Of a DNA stretch of 64,000 bases, positions 1-8,187 are shown one piece after another. A program made the position numbers and the translations under genes. The notes beneath the pieces were generated by a model that saw only the letters and a program-made list of their open reading frames with translations, did no database searches and was not told the origin of the DNA. The DNA comes from VAXT01 sp963850415 (GTDB taxonomy: Bacteria > Actinomycetota > Thermoleophilia > Gaiellales > Gaiellaceae): contig CAWKLE010000001.1 in the NCBI GenBank assembly GCA_963850415.1, positions 62,001-126,000 of the forward strand, written 5' to 3'. How positions within the stretch are numbered: the first letter of the stretch is position 1; every line of letters begins with the position of its first letter.

Positions 1-124
1 CGGCTCACGCGCGCACGAGGACCACATCTCTGCATGAGGACGACCCCGCTCACGGCGAGGACACTACAGCCCGAATCCTCGCCGGCGGCGCGGGCAATCC
101 GACTCCCGAAGGCACAATTCGGAC

Positions 125-715
125 ATGCTCTCCCCGGCCGTCGAGAACCTCGTGGCGCAGCTCACGCGCCTGCCCGGAGTCGGCACGCGCACCGCGCACC
201 GGCTCGCGTTCCACCTGCTCCGCGTCCCGCGCGACGAGGCGCAGGCTCTCGCGGCGGCGATCGACGAGGTCAAGGAGCGCGTCCGCTTCTGTAGCGAGTG
301 CGGCAACCTGACCGAGGAGGAGCGCTGCGAGATCTGCCGCGACGAGCGGCGCGACCGGACGCTCGTCTGCGTCGTGGAGCAGCCGGCCGACCTCGTCTCT
401 CTGGAACGCACACACGAATATCGCGGCCTGTACCACGTCCTCGGCGGCTCGCTGTCGCCGATCGACGGCGTCGAGCCCGAGCACCTGCGGATCGACGAGC
501 TGATGGGCCGGGTCGACCGGAACGGCATCCAGGAGGTCGTCCTCGCGACGAACCCGAACATGACCGGCGAGGCGACGGCCGCGTACCTCGCCGACCGGCT
601 GCGCGGACGGGTGCGCGTCACGCGGCTCGCCAGCGGCCTTCCCGTCGGAGGAGACCTGGAGTACGCCGACGAAGTCACCCTTGGCCGTGCTCTCAGTGGC
701 CGGCGAGAAATGTGA
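125..715 (+). CDS. recR: Recombination mediator RecR
   Basis: RecR works with RecF/RecO in loading RecA at single-strand gaps. The 196-residue protein has the full family layout: an N-terminal helix-hairpin-helix (LPGVGTRTAHR, residues 16-26), a four-cysteine zinc finger (C56, C59, C68, C71) and a Toprim domain from about residue 80 to 175. Length is normal for RecR (about 200). The ATG at 125 directly precedes the conserved start MLSPAVENLV. The usual upstream partners dnaX and ybaB are not in the window; the 124 bp before it hold nothing I recognise. The stop lies 19 bp before the lysC start, so the two may be co-transcribed. Confidence 0.96.
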   Translation: MLSPAVENLVAQLTRLPGVGTRTAHRLAFHLLRVPRDEAQALAAAIDEVKERVRFCSECGNLTEEERCEICRDERRDRTLVCVVEQPADLVSLERTHEYRGLYHVLGGSLSPIDGVEPEHLRIDELMGRVDRNGIQEVVLATNPNMTGEATAAYLADRLRGRVRVTRLASGLPVGGDLEYADEVTLGRALSGRREM

Positions 716-734
716 TGTGACCTAGGATCCCGGC

Positions 735-1985
735 GTGACGGCGACGGACTACGAGGCTCTCCCGGCCCTCGCAGAGGAGGCGCCGGCTCCGAGCGCCGGC
801 ACCGTCGTGATGAAGTTCGGCGGGACGTCGGTCGCGGACGTCGACCGCCTGCGCGCGGTCGCCCAGCGGCTCGTCGCCGCCCGCGAGACGGGAAACCGGG
901 TCGTCGCGGTGCTCTCCGCGATGGGCGACACGACCGACGAGCTCGTCCGGCTCGCGCACGAAATGTCTCCGCGTCCGAAGGCCCGCGAGCTGGACATGCT
1001 GATCTCGGTCGGCGAGCGGATCTCGTGCTCGCTCTGCGCGATGGCGATCCACGACCTCGGCCACGAGGCGATCTCGCTCACCGGCTCGCAGGCCGGGATC
1101 GTCACCGACACCGCACACGGCAAGGCGAAGATCGTCGACATCCGCGCGAACCGCATCCACGAGGCGCTCGACAAGGAGCGGATCGTGCTGGTCGCCGGCT
1201 TCCAGGGCGTCTCGACGGACCTCGACATCACGACGCTCGGCCGCGGAGGCTCGGACACGACGGCGGTGGCGCTCGCCGCAGCGCTCGGCGCAGACGCCTG
1301 CGAGATCTACACGGACGTCGAAGGCGTCCACACCGCCGACCCGCGGATCGTCACGCAGGCACGCAAGCTGCACGCGGTCAGCTACGGCGAGATGCTGGAG
1401 ATGGCCGCCTCGGGCGCACGCGTGCTCCAGCTGCGGTCGGTCGAGTTCGCGCGCAACCACGATGTCAAGCTGCACGTCCGGTCCAGCTTCTCCGAGGCCG
1501 ACGGCACCTGGATTCGCGAGGAGGACGAACGGATGCTCGAGAAGGCGCTCATCTCAGGCGTCACGCACAAGGCGGCGGAGACCGTGTACCGGGTCGAGGG
1601 CGTGTCCGCCGCGCGTCTCTTCGACGCGCTCGCCGAGGCGGGCGTCAACGTCGACACGGTGATCCAGACGGGGTCGGAGATCGTCTTCTCCGCCGACGAG
1701 GGGCCGGAGGCCGTGGACGCGCTCGGGAGTCTCGGCGTCGAATGGTCGGCGCGCGAGGATCTGGGCCAGGTGAGCGTGATCGGCGCCGGGATGAAGAGCC
1801 ACCCCGGAGTAGCCGCGAAGATGTTCTCCGCGCTCGAGGAGCTCGGGATCCAGCCGGTGATCGTCAGCACCTCGCCGATCAAAATCGGTTGCTTCGTCGC
1901 GCGCGACCAGGTCGAGCCGGCCGTTCAGGCGCTGCATGCCGCGTTCGAGCTCGAGCGCCCGGAAGCGGAGCGCCCGCATGGCTGA
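735..1985 (+). CDS. lysC: Aspartate kinase
   Basis: Phosphorylates aspartate to 4-phospho-aspartate, the first step toward lysine, threonine, methionine and diaminopimelate. The signature MKFGGTSVAD lies near residues 26-35, the kinase core continues to about residue 270, and the remainder to residue 416 is the tandem ACT regulatory region, so feedback control by lysine and/or threonine is expected. The GTG at 735 gives about 25 extra residues before the motif; the internal ATG at 810 directly at MKFGG is an alternative start. The 3' end overlaps asd by 8 bp, making a lysC-asd operon as in many actinobacteria. Confidence 0.95.
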   Translation: MTATDYEALPALAEEAPAPSAGTVVMKFGGTSVADVDRLRAVAQRLVAARETGNRVVAVLSAMGDTTDELVRLAHEMSPRPKARELDMLISVGERISCSLCAMAIHDLGHEAISLTGSQAGIVTDTAHGKAKIVDIRANRIHEALDKERIVLVAGFQGVSTDLDITTLGRGGSDTTAVALAAALGADACEIYTDVEGVHTADPRIVTQARKLHAVSYGEMLEMAASGARVLQLRSVEFARNHDVKLHVRSSFSEADGTWIREEDERMLEKALISGVTHKAAETVYRVEGVSAARLFDALAEAGVNVDTVIQTGSEIVFSADEGPEAVDALGSLGVEWSAREDLGQVSVIGAGMKSHPGVAAKMFSALEELGIQPVIVSTSPIKIGCFVARDQVEPAVQALHAAFELERPEAERPHG

Positions 1986-2922
1986 GCCGCGGATCGGCGT
2001 CGTCGGGGCAACCGGAGCCGTCGGGCAGGTCACGCTCGCGCTGCTGGCGGAGCGCGGGCTCGGGCAGGTGCGCGCGTTTGCCTCGAGCCGCTCGGCGGGG
2101 ACACCGGTGCCCTTCGGCGGCTCCGAGCTCGAGGTCGAGGAGGCGACGAAGGAGGCGCTGGGCTCCGGCGAGCTCGACCTGTGCTTCTTCTCCGTCGGGA
2201 CGGAGCCGAGCAGCGAGCTCGTTCCGGCGGCCGTCGCGGGCGGGGCCGTCTGCGTGGACAAGTCGTCCGCGTTCAGGCTCACGGACGGCGTGCCGCTCGT
2301 CGTGCCGGAGGTGAACGGCGACCGCGCAGCGGCACACGAGGGCATCGTCGCCAACCCGAACTGTTCGACGATCCAGCTCGTCTGCGCGCTCGCGCCGCTC
2401 CACGAGGCGGCCGGGCTGAGGAGCGTGCGCGTCGCCACCTACCAGTCCGCATCGGGCGCGGGAGCCGAGCGCATGGAGGCCCTCCGCTCGCAGCCATCCA
2501 CCGACGGCGACATCGTCATGGACTGGGACTTCGAGGGCGACGAGTCTGAGGAGGAATCGAAGCTGCGAGCCGAGACGAGGAAGATCCTCGAGCTGCCCGA
2601 CCTCCCGCTCAGCGCCACGTGCGCCCGCGTGCCCGTCCTGGTCGGCCACTCGCAGGCGGTCTGGGTCGAGACCGAGGAGCCGCTGTCGCCGGACGAGGCC
2701 CGCGACGTTCTGAGCGGAGCGCCCGGAGTGACAGTGAGCGACAGGCCGACCCCGCGCCAGGCGGCCGGAGGAGACCAGGTGCTCGTGGGCCGCATCCGGG
2801 AGGACCGCGCCGGCCAGGGGCTCGCTCTCTGGGTCGTGTGCGACAACCTGCGCAAGGGCGCGGCCCTGAACGCGATCCAGATCGCGGAGCTCCTCCTAGA
2901 GCGTCAAGCGCTCGCCGCGTAG
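1978..2922 (+). CDS. asd: Aspartate-semialdehyde dehydrogenase
   Basis: Reduces 4-phospho-aspartate to aspartate semialdehyde with NADPH, directly after LysC. Visible features are the nucleotide-binding loop GATGAVGQ near the N-terminus, the catalytic cysteine in NPNCSTIQL (about C129), and the RVPVLVGHS segment that supplies the acid/base histidine. The ATG at 1978 gives 314 residues, slightly short for the family. It overlaps the lysC stop by 8 bp, so the two are probably translationally coupled. An upstream in-frame ATG at 1936 lies inside lysC and is unlikely. A long inverted repeat follows the gene at 2941-2999. Confidence 0.95.
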   Translation: MAEPRIGVVGATGAVGQVTLALLAERGLGQVRAFASSRSAGTPVPFGGSELEVEEATKEALGSGELDLCFFSVGTEPSSELVPAAVAGGAVCVDKSSAFRLTDGVPLVVPEVNGDRAAAHEGIVANPNCSTIQLVCALAPLHEAAGLRSVRVATYQSASGAGAERMEALRSQPSTDGDIVMDWDFEGDESEEESKLRAETRKILELPDLPLSATCARVPVLVGHSQAVWVETEEPLSPDEARDVLSGAPGVTVSDRPTPRQAAGGDQVLVGRIREDRAGQGLALWVVCDNLRKGAALNAIQIAELLLERQALAA

Positions 2923-2940
2923 CGACCATTCGAGCCGTGT

Positions 2941-2999
2941 CCAGGGACCTGGTCCCAGGGCATGGCCGTTGGAGTCACGTCCTGGGACCAGGTCCCGGG
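2941..2999. repeat. Long inverted repeat built from GGGACC-n-GGTCCC units
   Basis: The left arm CCAGGGACCTGGTCCCAGG (2941-2959) is almost the exact reverse complement of the right arm (2981-2999), with one mismatch near the outer end and a 21-nt loop. Each arm is itself a near-palindrome around GGGACC/GGTCCC. It lies between the convergent ends of asd and the GNAT gene and could end transcription from both sides, although there is no T-tract. A related unit occurs inside rlmB at 43565-43589, which points to a dispersed repeat family rather than an ordinary terminator. Confidence 0.7.
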
Positions 3000-3014
3000 A
3001 CTGGTCCGTTTGGC

Positions 3015-3638
3015 CTAGGGGCCCGGCCCGATGGGCGCTGGCGCGGGCGAGAACGCTCCCTTCACGAGCCTGAGGACTTTCTCCCTCGCGCCCTCGGCGA
3101 CCGGCTGCAGGCCCCCGAGCTCGAGCCGCGCCAGCTCGACCCGCCCCTGGGCGCGAACGGTCTGGAAGCCGAAGTCGGACAGAAAGTCGCGCGGGAAGAC
3201 CGTCCGGTGGACGAAGAAGCGCTCGTGCGGAGACTCGCCCTCGGGGTACCGGTAGGCGAACGTCTCGAGCGCGCCCGCCCTCTTGTCGCGGGCATCCCCG
3301 ATCGCGGCCAGGAAAAGCGACTGCATGACCCAGGGACTCGCGCGATCCAGCATGTAGGCGCACGTGACGAGCACCGCGTCGTCCGACGGCGGCCCGGCGG
3401 GCAGATCCCTGGCCCGCGGGAAGAGCTCGGCCGGCCCGTATTGCATGGATCCGATCACGGTCCCGTCGTCGTCGCGGTACACCGCGCCCCACGCGCCCCA
3501 GTCCAGCTCGGCCCGCTCAATCCAGCGTGACTTGTCCACGCTCCGGCCCGTGCTCGATTGCCACCAGACGCACTCGTGACAGACCTGCGGCGCGTCCTGG
3601 AGCGTCACCCCGGTCAAACCCGCGACCCTCGTGCTCAT
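3015..3638 (-). CDS. GNAT-like N-acetyltransferase, substrate unknown
   Basis: 207 residues. The N-terminal CHECVWWQ segment, the central 'GxxYRDDDGTVIGSMQYGPA' type strand, the DAVLVTCAYML strand and the long acetyl-CoA-binding helix resemble an actinobacterial GNAT family of unknown substrate; this is fold-level recognition only. A C-terminal proline-rich tail follows. The ATG at 3638 overlaps the metallophosphoesterase stop (ATGA, 4 bp), so the two are probably co-translated from an upstream promoter near 4450. A longer upstream reading frame exists but would lie inside the neighbouring gene. The gene ends just before the 2941-2999 inverted repeat. Confidence 0.7.
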   Translation of the reverse strand: MSTRVAGLTGVTLQDAPQVCHECVWWQSSTGRSVDKSRWIERAELDWGAWGAVYRDDDGTVIGSMQYGPAELFPRARDLPAGPPSDDAVLVTCAYMLDRASPWVMQSLFLAAIGDARDKRAGALETFAYRYPEGESPHERFFVHRTVFPRDFLSDFGFQTVRAQGRVELARLELGGLQPVAEGAREKVLRLVKGAFSPAPAPIGPGP

Positions 3639-4447
3639 GGCATGGATCCTAGAACGAGCTCTGTCGCCTCCGGCCGCGCGAAGAAGCGGAACGGGACGAA
3701 CGTCGTCCCCAGGCCGGGCGAGACGTGGAGCACGCCGCCCGGCCGCCGATAGAGACCCTCGGCGTACGTCCACCGCAGGTGCGCGAACCGGACCTTCCCG
3801 CGGCCGTACGGCACGACGATCTGGCCCGCGTGAAGGTGCCCGGCGAGGACGAGATCGAACACTCCGGGCCGAATCCGGTCAATCACGCTCGGAAAGTGGC
3901 AGAGCAGGATGCGCAAATCCGCGTCCGGGTCCGCGAGCGCAGACGGACGCGAGGATCCAAGCCGGTAGGTCCGTGGGTCGACGCCGACGATCTGGACGCT
4001 GCGGCCCCGAAGCTCGATCGTTCTCGCCTCGTCGAAGAGGACCGTCGTCGAGGGCAGATCGGAGACAGCACTCGGTTTCGAGAACGGGTCGCGCGAGACC
4101 GCGAAGTCGTGGTTGCCGAGAACCGCGAACGACCCGGGCACCCGGGCGAGCAGCTCCCGCAGCCTGCCCTCGGCGCCGGGACGCGTGAGGAGATCGCCCG
4201 TGACCACGACGAGATCGGGAACGCGCGCGGCCGCCCAGTCGATCGCCCGCTCGACGGCCCGCACCCCGCGGGACGGGAACCCGAGATGGAAGTCCGACAG
4301 GTGGACGACGCGCAACCCGTCCAGCTCCTCGGGCAGACCGGGAATCGGCACCGGAATCGAGCGCAGCCGAACCCAGCCGGCCTCGAAGTGGCCCCAGAGC
4401 GCGGCGCCCAGCCCGAGCGCTCCAAGTGTGGCGAGCGGTTTCTTCAT
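3635..4447 (-). CDS. Metallophosphoesterase, YkuE/YaeI-like, membrane-anchored
   Basis: 270 residues with a hydrophobic N-terminal segment (about residues 5-20) followed by a calcineurin-type phosphoesterase domain. All metal-binding blocks are visible: HLSDFHLG, VVTGDLL, VLGNHD, LLCHFPS and AGHLHAGQ. Relatives of this type hydrolyse phosphodiester or pyrophosphate bonds in lipids or cell-wall intermediates, but the substrate cannot be read from sequence. The single N-terminal anchor suggests action at the membrane. It is the first gene of a two-gene minus-strand unit with the GNAT gene and is divergent from the hydrolase at 4460, with only 12 bp between start codons. Confidence 0.88.
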   Translation of the reverse strand: MKKPLATLGALGLGAALWGHFEAGWVRLRSIPVPIPGLPEELDGLRVVHLSDFHLGFPSRGVRAVERAIDWAAARVPDLVVVTGDLLTRPGAEGRLRELLARVPGSFAVLGNHDFAVSRDPFSKPSAVSDLPSTTVLFDEARTIELRGRSVQIVGVDPRTYRLGSSRPSALADPDADLRILLCHFPSVIDRIRPGVFDLVLAGHLHAGQIVVPYGRGKVRFAHLRWTYAEGLYRRPGGVLHVSPGLGTTFVPFRFFARPEATELVLGSMP

Positions 4448-4459
4448 TCAGACTGCATT

Positions 4460-5308
4460 GTGGTGCCCGCGCTCACGACGACGGACGGTCGCACCCTCGC
4501 CTACCTCGAGCTCGGCGACGGCCCGGCCCTGGTGTGCCATCCCGGAGGCCCCGGAATCCCGGCCGAGATCTTCGTCGACCTCGCGGGCCTCGACGAGGAG
4601 CTCAGGCTGATCCTGCTCAACCCCCGCGGGGTCGGCGGCTCGGATCCCGCGGAGACGTACGAGCCCGAGGACTACGCCGCCGACCTCGAGGAGCTCCGCG
4701 TTCACCTCAGGCTCGACGCGATCGACCTGTTCGGCCACTCCGCCGGCGGGATCATGTCGATGGTCTACGCCGCGACCTATCCGGCGCGCGTGCGGCGGCT
4801 CGTGCTCTGCGGGACGTTCGCTCGGTTCTCGGACGAGTGGCGGGAGGGCTTCGACCGTTTCCTGGCCGAGCGCGAGAACGATCCGCGGTTCGCCGACGCC
4901 GTCGCGGCACGCCGCTTGCGGGAAGAGAGCCCGCCGGACGACCCAGAGGAGCTCGGCCTGCTCGTGCTCCGGGGGCTGCCGCTCCTGTTCGGCCGCTACG
5001 GCGAGAAGGAGCGGGCGTTCCTCGAGCGGGCAGCTGCGGCGGGCGCCGGCTACCACGTTCCCGCATTGACGTACTTCAACGAACGGGTCGCGCCGACGCT
5101 CGACCTCCGCCCGCTGCTCCCGCGGATCGAGGCGCGGACGCTCGTCCTGACCGGAGAGCTCGACCCGTGGGGAGCGGGGGCCGCAGCGGAGCTCGAGTCG
5201 CTGATCCCGGACGCGCGCGTCGTCGTCATGCCCGAGGTCGGCCACATGCCCTGGGTCGAGGAGCCCGAAGGGTTCCGCAACGCAATCCTCGAGTTCGTCG
5301 GACCGTAG
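4460..5308 (+). CDS. Alpha/beta hydrolase, proline iminopeptidase-like
   Basis: 282 residues with the alpha/beta-hydrolase fold: oxyanion region CHPGGPG, nucleophile elbow GHSAGG, late acid in TGELDPWG and catalytic histidine in VGHMPW. It resembles proline iminopeptidase and epoxide/ester hydrolases; substrate unknown. The GTG at 4460 (or the adjacent GTG at 4463) starts just before the conserved first strand. The same frame remains open far upstream, but that part is antisense to the metallophosphoesterase gene. No clear ribosome-binding site is present, so leaderless expression is likely. A perfect 8-bp hairpin follows at 5309-5338. Confidence 0.85.
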   Translation: MVPALTTTDGRTLAYLELGDGPALVCHPGGPGIPAEIFVDLAGLDEELRLILLNPRGVGGSDPAETYEPEDYAADLEELRVHLRLDAIDLFGHSAGGIMSMVYAATYPARVRRLVLCGTFARFSDEWREGFDRFLAERENDPRFADAVAARRLREESPPDDPEELGLLVLRGLPLLFGRYGEKERAFLERAAAAGAGYHVPALTYFNERVAPTLDLRPLLPRIEARTLVLTGELDPWGAGAAAELESLIPDARVVVMPEVGHMPWVEEPEGFRNAILEFVGP

Positions 5309-5338
5309 GAGGGCCGGCGCTGGACCGCTGCGGCCCTC
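5309..5338. terminator. GC-rich hairpin between convergent genes
   Basis: GAGGGCCG (5309-5316) pairs perfectly with CGGCCCTC (5331-5338) immediately after the hydrolase stop, and the right arm recurs at 5348-5355, offering an alternative fold. It lies between the hydrolase (+) and sdhE (-) ends, so it may serve both directions. No T-tract follows. Confidence 0.45.
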
Positions 5339-5384
5339 GGCCCGCACCGGCCCTCGGTGAAGAACTACCCGGGCTCGTCGGCGG

Positions 5385-6266
5385 TCAGACTTCGAGCTTC
5401 TCGAGCGCCGGCTGCACCGGGACGACGTGCCGCTTGAACTTCAGCTCGGACTCCTCGAGCCCCGCGGCCACTCCGATCAGCTGCGAGAGGTGGAGGATCG
5501 GCATCTGGAAGTCCTTCCCGGTCCGCTCGCGAAGCTTCGACTGCCACGCGTCGAGCGACAGGTGGCAGAGTGGGCACGGCGTCACCATCACGTCGGCTCC
5601 CGCCTCGGTCGCCTGCTCGATCGGCTGCAGCAGCTCACCGAGCGCGGTCTCCTCCCGGGCCTGGATGATCGGGAAGCCGCAGCACTTGATCTTGGCCGGA
5701 TAGTCGATCGCCTCTCCTCCGCACGCGTCGATGATCGCCTCGAGCGAGTGCGGCTTGTCCGGGTCCTCGAAGCCGAGGATCTTCGACGGGCGCAGGATCT
5801 GGCAGCCGTAGAACGGGGCGACCTTGAGGCCCTTGAGCCCCTTGTGCGCGACCTCTTTCAGCTTGTCGTAGCCGTCGCCCTCGGCGATCAGCCAGAGGAA
5901 GTGCTTGACCTCGACGTTGCCGCTGTACGGCGGTGCGCCGACGGTCTCCAGGTTGTCGTTCACGCGGGCCCGCAGCTCGTCGTCGTTCTTCAGCTGCCAG
6001 TTCGCCTGGCGCAGGTTCAGCGTGCACACGTTGCAGATCGTCATCAGCGTGTCCGCGCCGGTCTGCTCGCCGTAGGCCAGGATGCGCGCGTTCAGGTGCA
6101 GGTAGTAGTCGGGCTCAGCCTCGTGGATGTCGCCCGCGCCGCAGCACGTGACCGACTCGAGCTCGTCCAGCTCGATCCCGAGCTTCGGCGCCAGCGCCTG
6201 CGTCGACGTGTCGAGCTCCTTCGCCGACAGCGACGCGAGACAACCCTTGTAGTAGGCGACCTTCAC
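5385..6266 (-). CDS. HdrB-like/SdhE-type subunit of class E succinate dehydrogenase
   Basis: 293 residues with two CCG (cysteine-rich) domains. The first has C9, CCGAGDIHE (C41, C42) and TICNVC; the second has YGCQIL, KCCGFPII and PCPLCH. Such domains bind a non-cubane 4Fe-4S cluster in heterodisulfide reductase HdrB and replace the haem-containing membrane anchors in class E succinate:quinone oxidoreductases of Sulfolobus and Campylobacter relatives. No transmembrane segment is visible, so membrane contact would be through amphipathic regions. It is the last gene of sdhA-lipoprotein-sdhB-sdhE, overlapping the sdhB stop by 4 bp, which fixes its role better than sequence alone. Confidence 0.87.
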   Translation of the reverse strand: MKVAYYKGCLASLSAKELDTSTQALAPKLGIELDELESVTCCGAGDIHEAEPDYYLHLNARILAYGEQTGADTLMTICNVCTLNLRQANWQLKNDDELRARVNDNLETVGAPPYSGNVEVKHFLWLIAEGDGYDKLKEVAHKGLKGLKVAPFYGCQILRPSKILGFEDPDKPHSLEAIIDACGGEAIDYPAKIKCCGFPIIQAREETALGELLQPIEQATEAGADVMVTPCPLCHLSLDAWQSKLRERTGKDFQMPILHLSQLIGVAAGLEESELKFKRHVVPVQPALEKLEV

Positions 6267-7342
6267 TCGGACTCCTCTTCGTCGTGGGCCCGTTCTGCCT
6301 CGATGTGCTCGATCTTCGCCAGCGCCGCCTCGCCCTGGACGATGCCAAGCGCGCCGTCGCGGCCCTGCTCCTTGACGAGGTTGTACAGGTTGCGCGCCTC
6401 GTCCACGTCGGCGGCGACGTGGATCGGCCCGGGCGGCGGAACCTTCCCGCGCCGCGCGAGAGCGAGCGCGAACTTCGTCTCCTTGAGCGCGCTCAGGATG
6501 CCCTGCGTCTTCGGGACGAGCTCGGTCTCACGGAGCCACCCGGTGGTCTTCGTGGAGGTGATGAACCACTTCGCGTGCTTCACGCCCATGTCCCAGTCGA
6601 TGCCCTCCTTCACCGACTCGGCGCCGAGCTTGGCGATCGCGTCGCGCGGGTCGACGCCCTTCGGGCACCGCTCGTTGCAGAAGTAGCACCGCGTGCAGTC
6701 CCAGATCCCGTGCTCGTCGTTCAGATCGTTGAGCCGCTCGACCGCGGTCTCGTCGCGCGGGTCGCCGACGAAGCGCATGCCCTTGGCCAGCGCAGCCGGC
6801 CCGCGGAAGTCGGGGTCGGACTCCATCGCGTTGCACTCGGAGACGCAGCAGCCGCACATGATGCAGAGCGCCTCCTTCTGGATCACGCTCATCTGCTGCT
6901 GGGAGACGACCCGCTCGCGCTCCGACGCCTCGTCGTACCCGGCGTCGAGCCACGGCTTGACGTCGCGGATCTTCTGCCAGAACGGGCCCATGTCGACGAC
7001 GAGGTCCTTGATGATCGGCAGGTTCCCCATCGGCGAGATCACCGGGATGTGGCCGCTCTCGACGATCGGCTTCATCCGCTCCTTGCAGGCGAGGACCGCG
7101 CGGCCGTCCATGCGCATCCCGCAGGAGCCGCAGATCATCATCCGGCAGCTCTTGCGGTACGCGAGCGTTCCGTCGTGGCGGTCCTTGATCAGGTCGAGCA
7201 CGTCGAGCAGGCAGGCCCACTCGGGCGCCTCGAGCTCGTAGGACACGAGGTCGCGGTCGCCGTCCTCGTCGACGCGCCAGATCTTGATGGCGACGTCCAT
7301 CGTCGGCCCGTCCCAGTTGTGGATGTCGGCTGCTTCGCTCAT
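6263..7342 (-). CDS. sdhB: Succinate dehydrogenase/fumarate reductase iron-sulfur subunit
   Basis: 359 residues, long for SdhB (about 240-260), with a roughly 100-residue C-terminal extension. The ferredoxin domain carries C66, C71, C74 and C86 for the 2Fe-2S centre. The second domain has C160, C163, C166, C170 and then C216, C219, C222, C226 ahead of PKGVDP. In ordinary SdhB the position equivalent to C219 is not cysteine and the last cluster is 3Fe-4S; the extra cysteine predicts a second 4Fe-4S centre, as described for class E enzymes. It carries electrons from SdhA to the HdrB-like subunit. Start overlaps the lipoprotein stop by 4 bp (ATGA). Confidence 0.93.
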   Translation of the reverse strand: MSEAADIHNWDGPTMDVAIKIWRVDEDGDRDLVSYELEAPEWACLLDVLDLIKDRHDGTLAYRKSCRMMICGSCGMRMDGRAVLACKERMKPIVESGHIPVISPMGNLPIIKDLVVDMGPFWQKIRDVKPWLDAGYDEASERERVVSQQQMSVIQKEALCIMCGCCVSECNAMESDPDFRGPAALAKGMRFVGDPRDETAVERLNDLNDEHGIWDCTRCYFCNERCPKGVDPRDAIAKLGAESVKEGIDWDMGVKHAKWFITSTKTTGWLRETELVPKTQGILSALKETKFALALARRGKVPPPGPIHVAADVDEARNLYNLVKEQGRDGALGIVQGEAALAKIEHIEAERAHDEEESE

Positions 7343-8187
7343 TTCCCCTCTGTCGTCGGGACCGTTTCAGTTGGCGAGATCTGGATGCTGTCGGATCCCG
7401 AGGCTGCCAAGGTGGCACCGAAGATCAGGCACAACGGATTCGCATCCTCGAGGTCCTTGGCAGCCTTGACCTTGGCGCATGCCCGCTCCATCACCTTGTC
7501 GAACTTTTCCTCGGAGACGATCTCGTTCGCGGGCGGGGCTTCGACGTCGACTGGGACACCAAAATCGAAGAGATCGATAACAGCCGCCGATTCGTTCTCG
7601 CCGCCGTCCGGAACTCGAATGCGTCGTGGGAGTCCCTGCTCGTCGATCCATGCGTCGACGATGCCCGGCTCGTCTTTGAGGATGTTGAGCCCGGGATTGG
7701 TTTTGTCGAGGTGCGCCCGGTAGTGAGTCGTGGTGACTCCGCGGATCTCTTCGCTCCCGAGCTTCTCGACCTTCTTGCTCGACTTGATCAGGTCCTTCAG
7801 TAGGCGGTCCGGGCTCGTGCCGTCCGGGCCGGGCATGAAGTGATCGGCGCCAGTGCCGTTGTCAGCCGACGACTTCATCCAGTACGTCGTGCCTCCGACC
7901 GCGACGCCGAGGTACGAGTTGTGGCCGATGAAGAGAGCGCGTGCCTCTGGAGCCGAATCGCTCTTGCCCTTGATGACCATCTCTCCCCGGCCGTTCGCGT
8001 AGTCGATCGATCCCGTAGACTTCATCAAGGCCCACTCGGGCACACCTTTGCCCTCCAGCTTCCATTCGATGCGCGAGGTCGAAGCGTCTTTCAGCGCGTC
8101 GCCCGAGCCCTGGAGCGAACTGGGCTCCGAGCCGCAGCCGGCCGCGAGCGGGACGAGCAGGAGAAGCAACAGGCTCAGGCGCCTCAT
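7339..8187 (-). CDS. LppX/LprAFG-like lipoprotein within the sdh operon
   Basis: 282 residues. The N-terminus is MRR, a leucine-rich core, then LAAGC at about residues 14-18, giving a lipoprotein signal with the acylated cysteine near residue 18. The mature part (alternating strands, SIDYANGRGEM, TTYWMKSS, VDAWIDEQGLPRRIRV) resembles the LolA-like beta fold of mycobacterial LppX/LprG lipid carriers; this is a fold-level guess. The ATG at 8187 shares one base with the sdhA stop and the end overlaps sdhB by 4 bp, so it is translationally coupled to both although its product would be outside the membrane. An aberrant location for a lipid-carrier gene. Confidence 0.78.
   Translation of the reverse strand: MRRLSLLLLLLVPLAAGCGSEPSSLQGSGDALKDASTSRIEWKLEGKGVPEWALMKSTGSIDYANGRGEMVIKGKSDSAPEARALFIGHNSYLGVAVGGTTYWMKSSADNGTGADHFMPGPDGTSPDRLLKDLIKSSKKVEKLGSEEIRGVTTTHYRAHLDKTNPGLNILKDEPGIVDAWIDEQGLPRRIRVPDGGENESAAVIDLFDFGVPVDVEAPPANEIVSEEKFDKVMERACAKVKAAKDLEDANPLCLIFGATLAASGSDSIQISPTETVPTTEGK

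Noticed and set aside
1..124. Upstream end of the window as part of another gene
   Set aside because: No convincing frame in either direction; no ybaB or dnaX remnant could be recognised.
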